Source: a bacterium (GTDB lineage Bacteria; Patescibacteriota; Patescibacteriia; Patescibacteriales; UBA12465). Taken from it: 55,473 nt of DNA. Position numbers and translations under genes: made by a program. The stretch spans positions 1 through 55,473 of the forward strand of contig JAJZRB010000007.1 of the NCBI GenBank assembly GCA_021806615.1. The letters are read 5' to 3'. A model generated the notes under the pieces. The model was not told the origin of the DNA. It was given only the letters and a program-made list of their open reading frames with translations, and searched no databases. Numbering within the stretch: the stretch's first letter is position 1; the number at the start of each line of letters is the position of its first letter. Below, piece by piece: positions 9,761-17,949 of the stretch.

Positions 9761-10591
9761 ATGCAAAACATAGCTTTGCCAAAAAAAATCGAATTCAAAA
9801 CCGGCAGCGATCCTAAAGAGGGGGTAATCACGGTTGAACCATTATTTCCCGGTTATGGAATGACCCTGGGCAATTCCTTGCGCCGCGTACTTTTATCATC
9901 CTTGCCGGGAGCCGCAGTTATCGGCGTCAAGATAAAAGGAGCCAGTCATGAGTTCATGGCTCTGCCGCAGATCAAAGAAGATGTCCTGGAAATCATCCTG
10001 AATTTAAAACAGCTGCGCCTGCAGATCTTTACCGAAGAAGAAGTCCGTTTAGAATTGAAAGTCAAAGGCAAGAAGACGGTGACGGCGGGCGATATTGTCA
10101 AGAATTCTTTGGTGGCTATCAAGAACCCGGAGTTAGTTCTAGCGCATATCACCGATGAGGGCGGTAGCCTGGAGGTGGAGATCACCGTGAAGGAGGGGCG
10201 AGGCTATAAATTAGCGGAAGGCTCAAAGAAGGATAACCGCGAGATCGGTTATATTGAGATAGATTCGGTTTTTTCTCCGGTGACCCTGGTTAGCATCAAT
10301 GTGGAAAATACCCGTGTCGGTAAGATGACTAATTGGGATAAGCTCAGTTTGAATGTCAAGACGGATGGCACGATTACGCCGGAAGAAGCCTTTAATGAAG
10401 CGGTAAAGATCTTGGTGAATCAATATACCTCTTTCTTGCCGCAGAGCCGGACGGCTGAAAATAAGGTTTCCGATGAAGCCGCGGAATCAGAAATATCCTC
10501 TGAAGAGGAGGCGCCGAGCGAAGAAGCCGCTAAATCCGATAAGAAAGAAAAGAAAGAAAAAAAAGAAACTAAGAAGAAAACGAAAAAATAA
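9761..10591 (+). CDS. rpoA: RNA polymerase subunit alpha, C-terminal domain replaced by a low-complexity tail
   Basis: Alpha-NTD motifs (PLFPGYGMTLGNSLRRVLLSSLPGAAV...). After NQYTSFLPQ the protein is a Ser/Glu- then Lys-rich tail with no alpha-CTD. Confidence 0.95.
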   Translation: MQNIALPKKIEFKTGSDPKEGVITVEPLFPGYGMTLGNSLRRVLLSSLPGAAVIGVKIKGASHEFMALPQIKEDVLEIILNLKQLRLQIFTEEEVRLELKVKGKKTVTAGDIVKNSLVAIKNPELVLAHITDEGGSLEVEITVKEGRGYKLAEGSKKDNREIGYIEIDSVFSPVTLVSINVENTRVGKMTNWDKLSLNVKTDGTITPEEAFNEAVKILVNQYTSFLPQSRTAENKVSDEAAESEISSEEEAPSEEAAKSDKKEKKEKKETKKKTKK

Positions 10592-10607
10592 TTTGTAAAT
10601 AAAAGTT

Positions 10608-10958
10608 ATGCGTCACAGAAATAAAAATAAGATCCTGGATCGGAAAAAGGCGCCGCGAGAACTGATGTTGCGCAATCTGGCTTCCAGTATCTTATTATAC
10701 GAAAAAGTGAAGACGACTAAGGCTAAGGCCGCCGCCGTCCGCCCGTTAGTTGAACGGTCGATTACGGCCGCTAAGATCGGTAATTTAACGGCTCGCCGCG
10801 GCTTGCTCAAAGTACTACTTCAGAAGAACGCGGTCAAAAAATCCCTGGAAGTGTTGGGCGTCCGTTATCAGAATCGTCCGGGCGGTTATACCCGGATCAT
10901 TAAATTAGGGACGAGAGCCGGAGACGGGGCAGAGATGGTCCAGATTGAATTAGTATAA
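10608..10958 (+). CDS. rplQ: 50S ribosomal protein L17
   Basis: MRHRNKNKILDRKKAPRELMLRNLASSILLYEKVKTTKAKAAAVRPLVE. Confidence 0.95.
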   Translation: MRHRNKNKILDRKKAPRELMLRNLASSILLYEKVKTTKAKAAAVRPLVERSITAAKIGNLTARRGLLKVLLQKNAVKKSLEVLGVRYQNRPGGYTRIIKLGTRAGDGAEMVQIELV

Positions 10959-10963
10959 ATAAT

Positions 10964-11320
10964 ATGAAAAATATTGAAAGAAAACTACATCAGATTGACG
11001 CGGCCGATCAGACCGTCGGACGTTTGGCGACCAAAATCGCCAATTTACTGCGCGGCAAGCATAAGCCGGAATTCGTGCCGCATTTGGATTTGGGGGACAT
11101 CGTCTCCGTCAAGAATATTTCCCAGCTGAAGTTTACCGGCAAGAAATTAGACCAGAAGCAGTATCATCATTTTTCCGGTTACTTGGGCGGTTTGAAGAGC
11201 AAAAAAATGTCGGATATATTCGCCAAGAATCCGGGAGATATCCTGTACCGCGCGGTGCGTGAGATGCTGCCGCCGACTAAATTGCGAGTCGCCCAGCTCA
11301 AAAGACTAATCATTAAATAA
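10964..11320 (+). CDS. rplM: 50S ribosomal protein L13
   Basis: IDAADQTVGRLATKIANLLRGKHKPEFVPHLDLGDIVSV. Confidence 0.94.
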   Translation: MKNIERKLHQIDAADQTVGRLATKIANLLRGKHKPEFVPHLDLGDIVSVKNISQLKFTGKKLDQKQYHHFSGYLGGLKSKKMSDIFAKNPGDILYRAVREMLPPTKLRVAQLKRLIIK

Positions 11321-11321
11321 T

Positions 11322-11852
11322 ATGGCAGAAAAAAAAGTAAAAGCAGTCAAATCTAAAAAACCGGTCGCTAAGGATATCCTGATCACCGAGGTGCCGGCTG
11401 AAGCGCCAGAGGAAATGATAGAGGAAGAAAAAGATTGGGCCAAGAATGAAACGGCGGAATTTTCCGGTAAATATATCAAGGCTGTCGGACGCCGCAAGCA
11501 GGCCGCGGCTAAAGTACGTTTATACGAAGGCGGCAAGGGCGTTATCATGGTTAATGGCCAGCGGGCCAGCGAATATTTTCCTGGTGAAGGCTATAATCTT
11601 ATCGCCCAGCCTTTGAAAGTGACCGGCCATAATCGTGATTTTAATTTTTCCGTCCTGGTATCCGGCGGCGGCAAACAGGGACAGATCGGAGCCGTCCGCT
11701 TAGGCATCAGCCGCGCTTTATTAGCTTATGATCCAGAGACTAAAGAAGCTTTGAAAGTCAATGGTTTCTTGACCCGCGATCCGCGCCAAGTGGAAAGGAA
11801 GAAACCGGGTTTGAGAAAGGCGCGCAAAGCCCCGCAATGGAGCAAGCGCTAA
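11322..11852 (+). CDS. rpsI: 30S ribosomal protein S9 with N-terminal extension
   Basis: KAVGRRKQAAAKVRLYEGG...RDPRQVERKKPGLRKARKAPQWSKR; about 50 aa extension at the N-terminus. Confidence 0.95.
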   Translation: MAEKKVKAVKSKKPVAKDILITEVPAEAPEEMIEEEKDWAKNETAEFSGKYIKAVGRRKQAAAKVRLYEGGKGVIMVNGQRASEYFPGEGYNLIAQPLKVTGHNRDFNFSVLVSGGGKQGQIGAVRLGISRALLAYDPETKEALKVNGFLTRDPRQVERKKPGLRKARKAPQWSKR

Positions 11853-11887
11853 GCGTTTTACGCCGTTATTACGTTTTTATATATTCA

Positions 11888-11915
11888 AAAAGCACTTTTC
11901 CAGAAGTGCTTTTTG
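11888..11915 (+). terminator. Rho-independent terminator after rpsI
   Basis: AAAAGCACTT-TTCCAG-AAGTGCTTTTTG. Confidence 0.85.
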
Positions 11916-11936
11916 TTATTTTCGGGAGCTTTCTGA

Positions 11937-11942
11937 TATAAT
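11937..11942 (+). promoter_or_regulatory. Putative -10 element (TATAAT) 6 nt upstream of the prfB ATG
   Basis: TATAAT-TTAAGC-ATG; possible leaderless transcript. Confidence 0.5.
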
Positions 11943-11948
11943 TTAAGC

Positions 11949-13043
11949 ATGGAAGCTATTATTAAAAAATTAGAAGATCTGCGGGAACGCTTTTTACGGA
12001 CGAAAGCGCTTCTAGATATTGATCGGAAGAAAGAAGAAGAGCATGAATTGCGGCTCCAGATGTCGGAGCCGGATTTTTGGCATGACCGGACAGCGGCTGT
12101 CCGGCACGGGCAAAAGGCGGAAGAATTAGCCACGGAAGTAAGAGAGTGGCTGGAATTAGGAGATGAGATCAGGGAAGCGGAGGAAATAAGCGCTCTTGCC
12201 CAGAACGAAGATAACAATGATCTGACCGAAGAATTGCATAAAAAATATGAAGAATTGGAAAAAAAATTTTTTCATTTGGAATTTTTTTCTTTATTCTCCG
12301 GCCGCTACGACCGCGATAATGCCTTAGTCGCCATCCATGCCGGGACTGGCGGGGTAGACGCCCAGGATTGGGCGCAGATTCTGGAAAGGATGTATTTGCG
12401 TTTTAGCGAGCGTCAAAATTGGCGCACCGAGACATTAGACCGGAATTATGGCAACGAAGCGGGCATCAAGAGCGTGTTTTTCCGGGTGACCGGCGCTTGG
12501 GCTTATGGCTATCTCAAAAGCGAGAACGGCGTGCATCGTCTTTTGCGTAATTCGCCGTTCGATGCCGACGGCGCCAGGCATACTTCATTCGCGCTGGTTG
12601 AAGTCATCCCGGAGATAAAAGACGACGGAACGATCATTATTAGGGATGAAGATTTGCGCATCGACGTTTTCCGTTCCAGCGGTCCGGGCGGCCAGAGCGT
12701 TAATACTACCGATTCGGCAGTACGTATCGTCCATTTGCCGACCGGCCTGACGGTTTCTTGCCAGAGCGAGAGATCGCAGCACCAGAATAAGGAAAACGCT
12801 TTGAAGATTCTACGGACTAAATTATACCAATTAGCTCTGGCCGAAAAAGAAGCCGAAGAACGGAAATTGAAAGGCGATATACAGAAGGCAGAATGGGGAC
12901 GGCAGATTAGATCCTATTTCTTATATGGCAATCGCCTGATAAAAGACCATCGCACCGATTTTGAAACTTCTGATATTGACGGCGTCTTGGACGGCGCTTT
13001 AGAGCCGTTCATGGAAGCTTATTTGAAATGGCTGAAGGAGTAG
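11949..13043 (+). CDS. prfB: Peptide chain release factor 2
   Basis: SPF tripeptide in NSPFDADGARHTSFA; GGQ loop in SSGPGGQSVNTTDSAVRIVHLPTG. Continuous ORF without a frameshift site. Confidence 0.95.
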   Translation: MEAIIKKLEDLRERFLRTKALLDIDRKKEEEHELRLQMSEPDFWHDRTAAVRHGQKAEELATEVREWLELGDEIREAEEISALAQNEDNNDLTEELHKKYEELEKKFFHLEFFSLFSGRYDRDNALVAIHAGTGGVDAQDWAQILERMYLRFSERQNWRTETLDRNYGNEAGIKSVFFRVTGAWAYGYLKSENGVHRLLRNSPFDADGARHTSFALVEVIPEIKDDGTIIIRDEDLRIDVFRSSGPGGQSVNTTDSAVRIVHLPTGLTVSCQSERSQHQNKENALKILRTKLYQLALAEKEAEERKLKGDIQKAEWGRQIRSYFLYGNRLIKDHRTDFETSDIDGVLDGALEPFMEAYLKWLKE

Positions 13044-13109
13044 AGACCCTTTATCTTTTCTTAATATCTTATTTTATAAAATACCATTATTTATCATGAT
13101 GGTATTTTT

Positions 13110-14504
13110 ATGTTGAAAGCCCGGGTTTTTAAGGCTGGATATCGCCTGACTCCGGCCAAGATTTTATTTTTCTTCAATATATCATTGATCTTTTTTATTT
13201 TCCTTCTCGGCTTAGATTCGAAGGCTTTCCGTCCGGCCGTAACTCCGCGGGATTTAGCCTATTATAACGGCCAGTTCTTGAGTCTCTCCGGCCGTGTCTG
13301 CGAAGAAGCCGATCTTGACTATAAGAGCCGGCGGCTGACGGTCTGCGTAGACGGCGAGACATCCGGCCAGGTTCTCGTGACGACCAATCTATATCCGGTT
13401 TATGATTACGGCGATTTTTTGAAAGTCAGCGGGGAATTGCGGCCGCCGCCGGCCATTAGCGGCTTTGACTATGCCGCTTATTTGGCACGCTATGATATTT
13501 ATTCCGTGATGTATTATCCGAAAATAGAAAGAGAGCTCGGACGCTTGGCTTATCCGCAGTATGTTTATCGCGGCCTCTTGAATTTCAAGCAGTATATCAA
13601 AGGCCTGGTCGATTCCAGTTTGCCCGAACCGGAGGCCGGTTTGGCAGACGCGCTTCTGCTCGGCTATCGCCGGACCGTCATGAGGGAAGACTTGGATATT
13701 TTCGCGCGGGTCGGTCTAAGCCATATGATCGCTATTTCCGGCTCGCATATCACGATCCTGAGCGCTATGATCGTCAATTTTGTCCTGATGCTCGGCTTCA
13801 GCCGGAAGCGCTCGCTCCGCTTGGTCTTTATTTTTTTGGTGATTTACCCGCTGATTACCGGTTTGGCCGCTTCCGCCGTCCGGTCGGCCCTGATGGGCGG
13901 ACTAGCTTTTTTAGCGTTCTATCACGGACGCTCTAGCTCTCTTATCAAAGCTCTAGCCTTTTCGGGCGCTCTGATGCTCGCCTTGAATCCCCGGCTTCTG
14001 CGCGACGATATCGGTTTCCAATTATCATTTCTCGCTATCCTGGGCATTATTTATCTTTATCCGATAGGCGAAAGGTTTACGCGGCGAATTTTGGATAAGC
14101 TGGGCTGGAAGCGGCGACTGAAACAGGCGATCAAGATCTTCTTGGACACGGTCAATCTGACCCTAGTCTCTCAGATCGTTATCCTGCCGGTGGCTCTGAT
14201 CAATTTCAAGCAGCTATCCCTGATCGCGCCGCTAGCCAATGTCTTGGTACTCTGGACCTTCCCCCTGCTTCTAGCCTCGCTCATTATCAGCGTTGGCCTG
14301 AGCGCCTTTCTTCCCACCGCCAGTATTCTATGGTTTTTGCTAGCCCACCTATTGTTGAGGTATATTTTTGTCGTATCGGATTTTCTTGCGCGCCCTGGTT
14401 GGGCAGCGGTGGAGATATCAAATTTTACTTGGTTAGGCGGGGCGGTATATTATTTGATCTTGGCGTTGGCCGTAATAGTGTTTAGGAAGATATCAAAGAT
14501 TTGA
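13110..14504 (+). CDS. comEC: ComEC/Rec2-family competence membrane protein, without a metallo-beta-lactamase domain
   Basis: LADALLLGYRRTVMREDLDIFARVGLSHMIAISGSHITIL...ASAVRSALMGG; multiple TM segments. Confidence 0.88.
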   Translation: MLKARVFKAGYRLTPAKILFFFNISLIFFIFLLGLDSKAFRPAVTPRDLAYYNGQFLSLSGRVCEEADLDYKSRRLTVCVDGETSGQVLVTTNLYPVYDYGDFLKVSGELRPPPAISGFDYAAYLARYDIYSVMYYPKIERELGRLAYPQYVYRGLLNFKQYIKGLVDSSLPEPEAGLADALLLGYRRTVMREDLDIFARVGLSHMIAISGSHITILSAMIVNFVLMLGFSRKRSLRLVFIFLVIYPLITGLAASAVRSALMGGLAFLAFYHGRSSSLIKALAFSGALMLALNPRLLRDDIGFQLSFLAILGIIYLYPIGERFTRRILDKLGWKRRLKQAIKIFLDTVNLTLVSQIVILPVALINFKQLSLIAPLANVLVLWTFPLLLASLIISVGLSAFLPTASILWFLLAHLLLRYIFVVSDFLARPGWAAVEISNFTWLGGAVYYLILALAVIVFRKISKI

Positions 14505-14628
14505 CTATAATTTAAAATCGTGTTAATATATGTAGCTTATCGTTCTTTAATATTTTTCGTGCCAGCCTCGATATCGGCGCGGCTTAATTAGAAATCAAAG
14601 AATACTAAAATAAATAAAGAGGTGAATC

Positions 14629-15810
14629 ATGTTCAAGATACCAAGACTGGAACAAGCTCTGCTTCTGGTAGAAGAGACTGCTCAGGATTTCCGGGCAATC
14701 TGGCAAATACAATTCAATGAGGGCAAGGTTACTCCTGGCCCCAATGGATTAGCTGTTAATCAACGGAAGTTCCGGAATTATCTGCTGAGTCTTAAGGATG
14801 AGGCCAACTCGCCTGATTTTCAGATTAGCGAAGATTTTTTATTCCCTGATATGGCGGACGAATATTTCGGTGCTATAACCGGGATAAATATCGATCTCGC
14901 AAATTGGATGGCGAAGTCGCGCCGGGTCTATAGCTTATCCGCTACAATGGCGGCGCAGCTCGCCCTGACTCCGGTTGATAATGTAACCTGGGCTGATGTC
15001 AGACTGCCGTTTGATGCGTTCGCTATAAGCTTGGAAGAGCCGATAACGACCAGATCGGGTAAGATTTTCGACTTCGTGATAGTTGCCAAGATCAAGGTTG
15101 ATGGCCAGGAATATTTGGTTTTTGATCTGCTATCTCCGGAGTTAAGGCACTTCCGCCGGCAAAGCGCGTATGAACGCAAGCTGATCGAACGCTTGATCAA
15201 GCGGAAAGAATATTATCGAGCCCTGCAGAAGATCGATTCGCATCGACAATCGATCCTACGAAGCTTGGATAATACTGAAATTAATAGCCGTTTCCTGATT
15301 GCGACCGACATGCTCGGCAACCAGCCTATCCACGCTTCTCTGGCACTACTGTTTAATATTTCCAAAGCATCCATGTCGGAGGTGCGCTCAATACCGCGCC
15401 GATCCGCTGATCCAGAGGAGTTTACGGAGTGGGATGAAGCCGCCAATATAGTCTGCGGCCTCTGCCTGTACTTAGCGCAGAATTCTCGCTATATTCCGTA
15501 TCCCGATCAGAAACCGTCTGCAGATTACCAGCCATTCCGTAGTGGGCGGCCTGACTACTCAGCCGTCAGTTCTGTCGAAGATATCTGCAGCGTTGCCAAT
15601 GAGACTGTCCTTACCGTCAGCGAGATGAATATCATAAGGATGGCACAGGGGAGGACTTTTGAGATGTCTCCGCATTTCCGTAGAGGGCACTGGCGTACAA
15701 CCTTAGTCGATGGCGAAAAAAAGATCACCTGGATCCATCCGACGCTGGTGCGGGCGGATCGCCTGCTTCCGGGCACCTTGCCGGGCGGATTAGTCCAAAA
15801 ATTGGAATAA
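14629..15810 (+). CDS. Orphan 393-aa protein with an AcrVA2-like C-terminal motif (putative)
   Basis: C-terminal SPHFRRGHWRTTLVDGEKKITWIHPTLVRADRL. Preceded by a strong SD (AGAGGTGAATCATG). Confidence 0.55.
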   Translation: MFKIPRLEQALLLVEETAQDFRAIWQIQFNEGKVTPGPNGLAVNQRKFRNYLLSLKDEANSPDFQISEDFLFPDMADEYFGAITGINIDLANWMAKSRRVYSLSATMAAQLALTPVDNVTWADVRLPFDAFAISLEEPITTRSGKIFDFVIVAKIKVDGQEYLVFDLLSPELRHFRRQSAYERKLIERLIKRKEYYRALQKIDSHRQSILRSLDNTEINSRFLIATDMLGNQPIHASLALLFNISKASMSEVRSIPRRSADPEEFTEWDEAANIVCGLCLYLAQNSRYIPYPDQKPSADYQPFRSGRPDYSAVSSVEDICSVANETVLTVSEMNIIRMAQGRTFEMSPHFRRGHWRTTLVDGEKKITWIHPTLVRADRLLPGTLPGGLVQKLE

Positions 15811-15815
15811 AACAA

Positions 15816-15846
15816 AAAACCGTTTCTACTCGATAGAAACGGTTTT
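15816..15846. terminator. Bidirectional terminator between convergent genes
   Basis: Perfect 13-bp arms AAAACCGTTTCTA / TAGAAACGGTTTT with a 5-nt loop. Confidence 0.88.
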
Positions 15847-15875
15847 AAAATTGCTGAAACTAGATATAAAAATCC

Positions 15876-16100
15876 TTAAGCTTTCGTGGCATTGGTTTTG
15901 AGCGCCGGCTTCCTCTTAGCCTTCACTCTTTTAGGCTTATCTATAGTCCTCAGGCAAGAAGTGCAGAGCTTGACCTTGCTTCCTTCAATAGTCCTGGCTT
16001 GCAAATTGATATTTTGCCTTTTCAGGGTTTTGATCTTAGAGTGGGATCGGCTCGCCCCTTTAGTCGCGCTACGTCCGCACAAATCACATTTTTTTGCCAT
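15876..16100 (-). CDS. rpmB: 50S ribosomal protein L28
   Basis: MAKKCDLCGRSATKGASRSHSKIKTLKRQNINLQARTIEGSKVKLCTSCLRTIDK. Start chosen at MAKKCD. Confidence 0.94.
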   Translation of the reverse strand: MAKKCDLCGRSATKGASRSHSKIKTLKRQNINLQARTIEGSKVKLCTSCLRTIDKPKRVKAKRKPALKTNATKA

Positions 16101-16244
16101 ATTATCAGTATTTAAAATTAGATTCCCGCCATCGGCGGGAATAGTAGTCAAATTAACGGTTTTATCTTAACAGTATTTTTAAAATTAATCAAGCTGTGTT
16201 ATAATTCTATTAGTTAAATGTAAATTTTCGCGTATTATCTAAAT

Positions 16245-16856
16245 ATGTCACAAGAATTAAGTATAACTTTCGAGATCATCATCCTTATTTTTTCCGCGAT
16301 CGCCCATGAATATATGCATGGTTGGGCCGCTTTCCATTTAGGCGATCCGACCGCTAAGAACGCCGGCCGCCTGACTCTTAATCCTTTAGCTCACCTGGAA
16401 TGGTTCGGTTCTTTCTTCCTGCCCCTGGTCATGGTGATAAGCCAGATGCCATTTGTCTTCGGTTGGGCTAAGCCGGTGCCTTATAACCCCTTCAACTTAA
16501 AAGATCAAAAATATGGCGATGCCAAGGTGGCTGCGGCCGGACCTTTGACTAATCTTATTATCGCGATATTCTTCGGCTTATTTTTACGATTTTTTCCATT
16601 TTTTAATCTTAATTTTTCTAGCCTTATCGCGGTTATCGTTTATATTAACTTAATATTAGCCGTTTTTAATTTAGTGCCGATTCCGCCTTTAGACGGTTCT
16701 AAGATCTTGGCCACCTTTTTAGCGCCTGGCTTGCGGGCGCGGTATCTCAGCCTAGAGAGAGCCGGTTTTGTCCTTATTATCTTATTCGTGATGCTGGCTG
16801 GCAGCCTGATCATACCGGTAGTAGATTTCTTGTTCCGAGTCATCGTCGGAGCTTGA
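16245..16856 (+). CDS. Site-2 protease family (M50) membrane metalloprotease
   Basis: AHEYMHGWAAFHLGDPTAKNAGRLTLNPLAH; NLVPIPPLDGSKIL. Confidence 0.92.
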   Translation: MSQELSITFEIIILIFSAIAHEYMHGWAAFHLGDPTAKNAGRLTLNPLAHLEWFGSFFLPLVMVISQMPFVFGWAKPVPYNPFNLKDQKYGDAKVAAAGPLTNLIIAIFFGLFLRFFPFFNLNFSSLIAVIVYINLILAVFNLVPIPPLDGSKILATFLAPGLRARYLSLERAGFVLIILFVMLAGSLIIPVVDFLFRVIVGA

Positions 16857-16982
16857 TTTCCTTTAGCTTATTTTAGCCACGGAAACTCAGGGAAGCCGAG
16901 AAAATATTGGCTGAAAAGCATCTTGACTTATATTTTATATTTTGTTAAATTGAATCCAGTATAAAAGCAGTATTCTAAAGAC

Positions 16983-17005
16983 ATCCTGAATATTCAGGAT
17001 TTTTA
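16983..17005 (+). terminator. Terminator-like palindrome in the rpsL leader (candidate attenuator)
   Basis: ATCCTGAATATTCAGGAT (16983-17000) followed by TTTTT, ending about 11 nt before the rpsL ATG. Confidence 0.55.
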
Positions 17006-17015
17006 TAATATTATT

Positions 17016-17435
17016 ATGCCAACAATAAATCAATTAATTAAAAATGGGCGTAAATCTATCGGTAAAAGACGTAACGCTCTAGCTCTCCATACCAGCCTTG
17101 ATTCTTTGCACCGCAAGAAAAAAGATACGGCTAAAGGAGCTCCTTTTAAGCAGGGCGTTTGTCTGAAAGTGACGACCACCACTCCGAAGAAACCGAATTC
17201 CGCTTTGCGCAAGATCGCCCGCGTCCGCTTGTCTAACGGCATGGAGGTGACCGCTTATATTCCCGGCATGGGACATAACCTGCAGGAGCACTCCATCGTC
17301 TTAGTCAAGGGAGGAAAGACTAAAGATCTGCCGGGCGTCCGCTATAAAGTCGTCCGCGGCGTTTTCGATGCGGCCGGAGTAGACGCTCGTCGCCAAGGGC
17401 GCAGCCGCTATGGCGCTAAGAAGCCGAAAAAATAA
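17016..17435 (+). CDS. rpsL: 30S ribosomal protein S12
   Basis: [13 protein letters not shown]...[22 protein letters not shown]...[16 protein letters not shown]. Confidence 0.97.
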   Translation: MPTINQLIKNGRKSIGKRRNALALHTSLDSLHRKKKDTAKGAPFKQGVCLKVTTTTPKKPNSALRKIARVRLSNGMEVTAYIPGMGHNLQEHSIVLVKGGKTKDLPGVRYKVVRGVFDAAGVDARRQGRSRYGAKKPKK

Positions 17436-17452
17436 TTTAAGTATTAAATATT

Positions 17453-17932
17453 ATGAGAGGTAAACCAGCTCCTAAGAGGAACATCGAAGGTGACGCGAAG
17501 TATAACGATCAGAATATCGCGAAATTTATAAATTACGTCATGGAACGCGGCAAGAAGAGCGCGGCCGAGAAAATCGTCTATGGCGCTTTTGAGATCTTGA
17601 AAGATAAGACCAAGCAGGATCCGCGCCATATCTTTAATAAAGCCATAAGGAAAGTGTCTCCGCTGGTAGAAGTGAGAGGCAAGCGCGTCGGCGGCGCTAA
17701 CTATCAGGTACCTTTCCAGGTCCGGGGAGAAAGACGTTATTTTTTAGCCTGTAACTGGATAATCGATGCCGCTCAAAGCCGCAAAGGCCGGTCAACGGCG
17801 GAAAAAATGGCGGCGGAAATTCTGGACGCTTCTAATGGCGAGGGTAATGCCGCCAAGAAGAGAGAGGCGGTCCATAAGATGGCTGAAGCTAATAAAGCTT
17901 TCGCTCATTTTTCTAGATCAAGATCGAAATAA
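17453..17932 (+). CDS. rpsG: 30S ribosomal protein S7
   Basis: [47 protein letters not shown]. Confidence 0.96.
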   Translation: MRGKPAPKRNIEGDAKYNDQNIAKFINYVMERGKKSAAEKIVYGAFEILKDKTKQDPRHIFNKAIRKVSPLVEVRGKRVGGANYQVPFQVRGERRYFLACNWIIDAAQSRKGRSTAEKMAAEILDASNGEGNAAKKREAVHKMAEANKAFAHFSRSRSK

Positions 17933-17949
17933 TTTTCACAATAACAATT

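Noticed and set aside
15886-16170. 94-aa plus-strand ORF
   Set aside because: Antisense to rpmB, which has strong L28 motifs.
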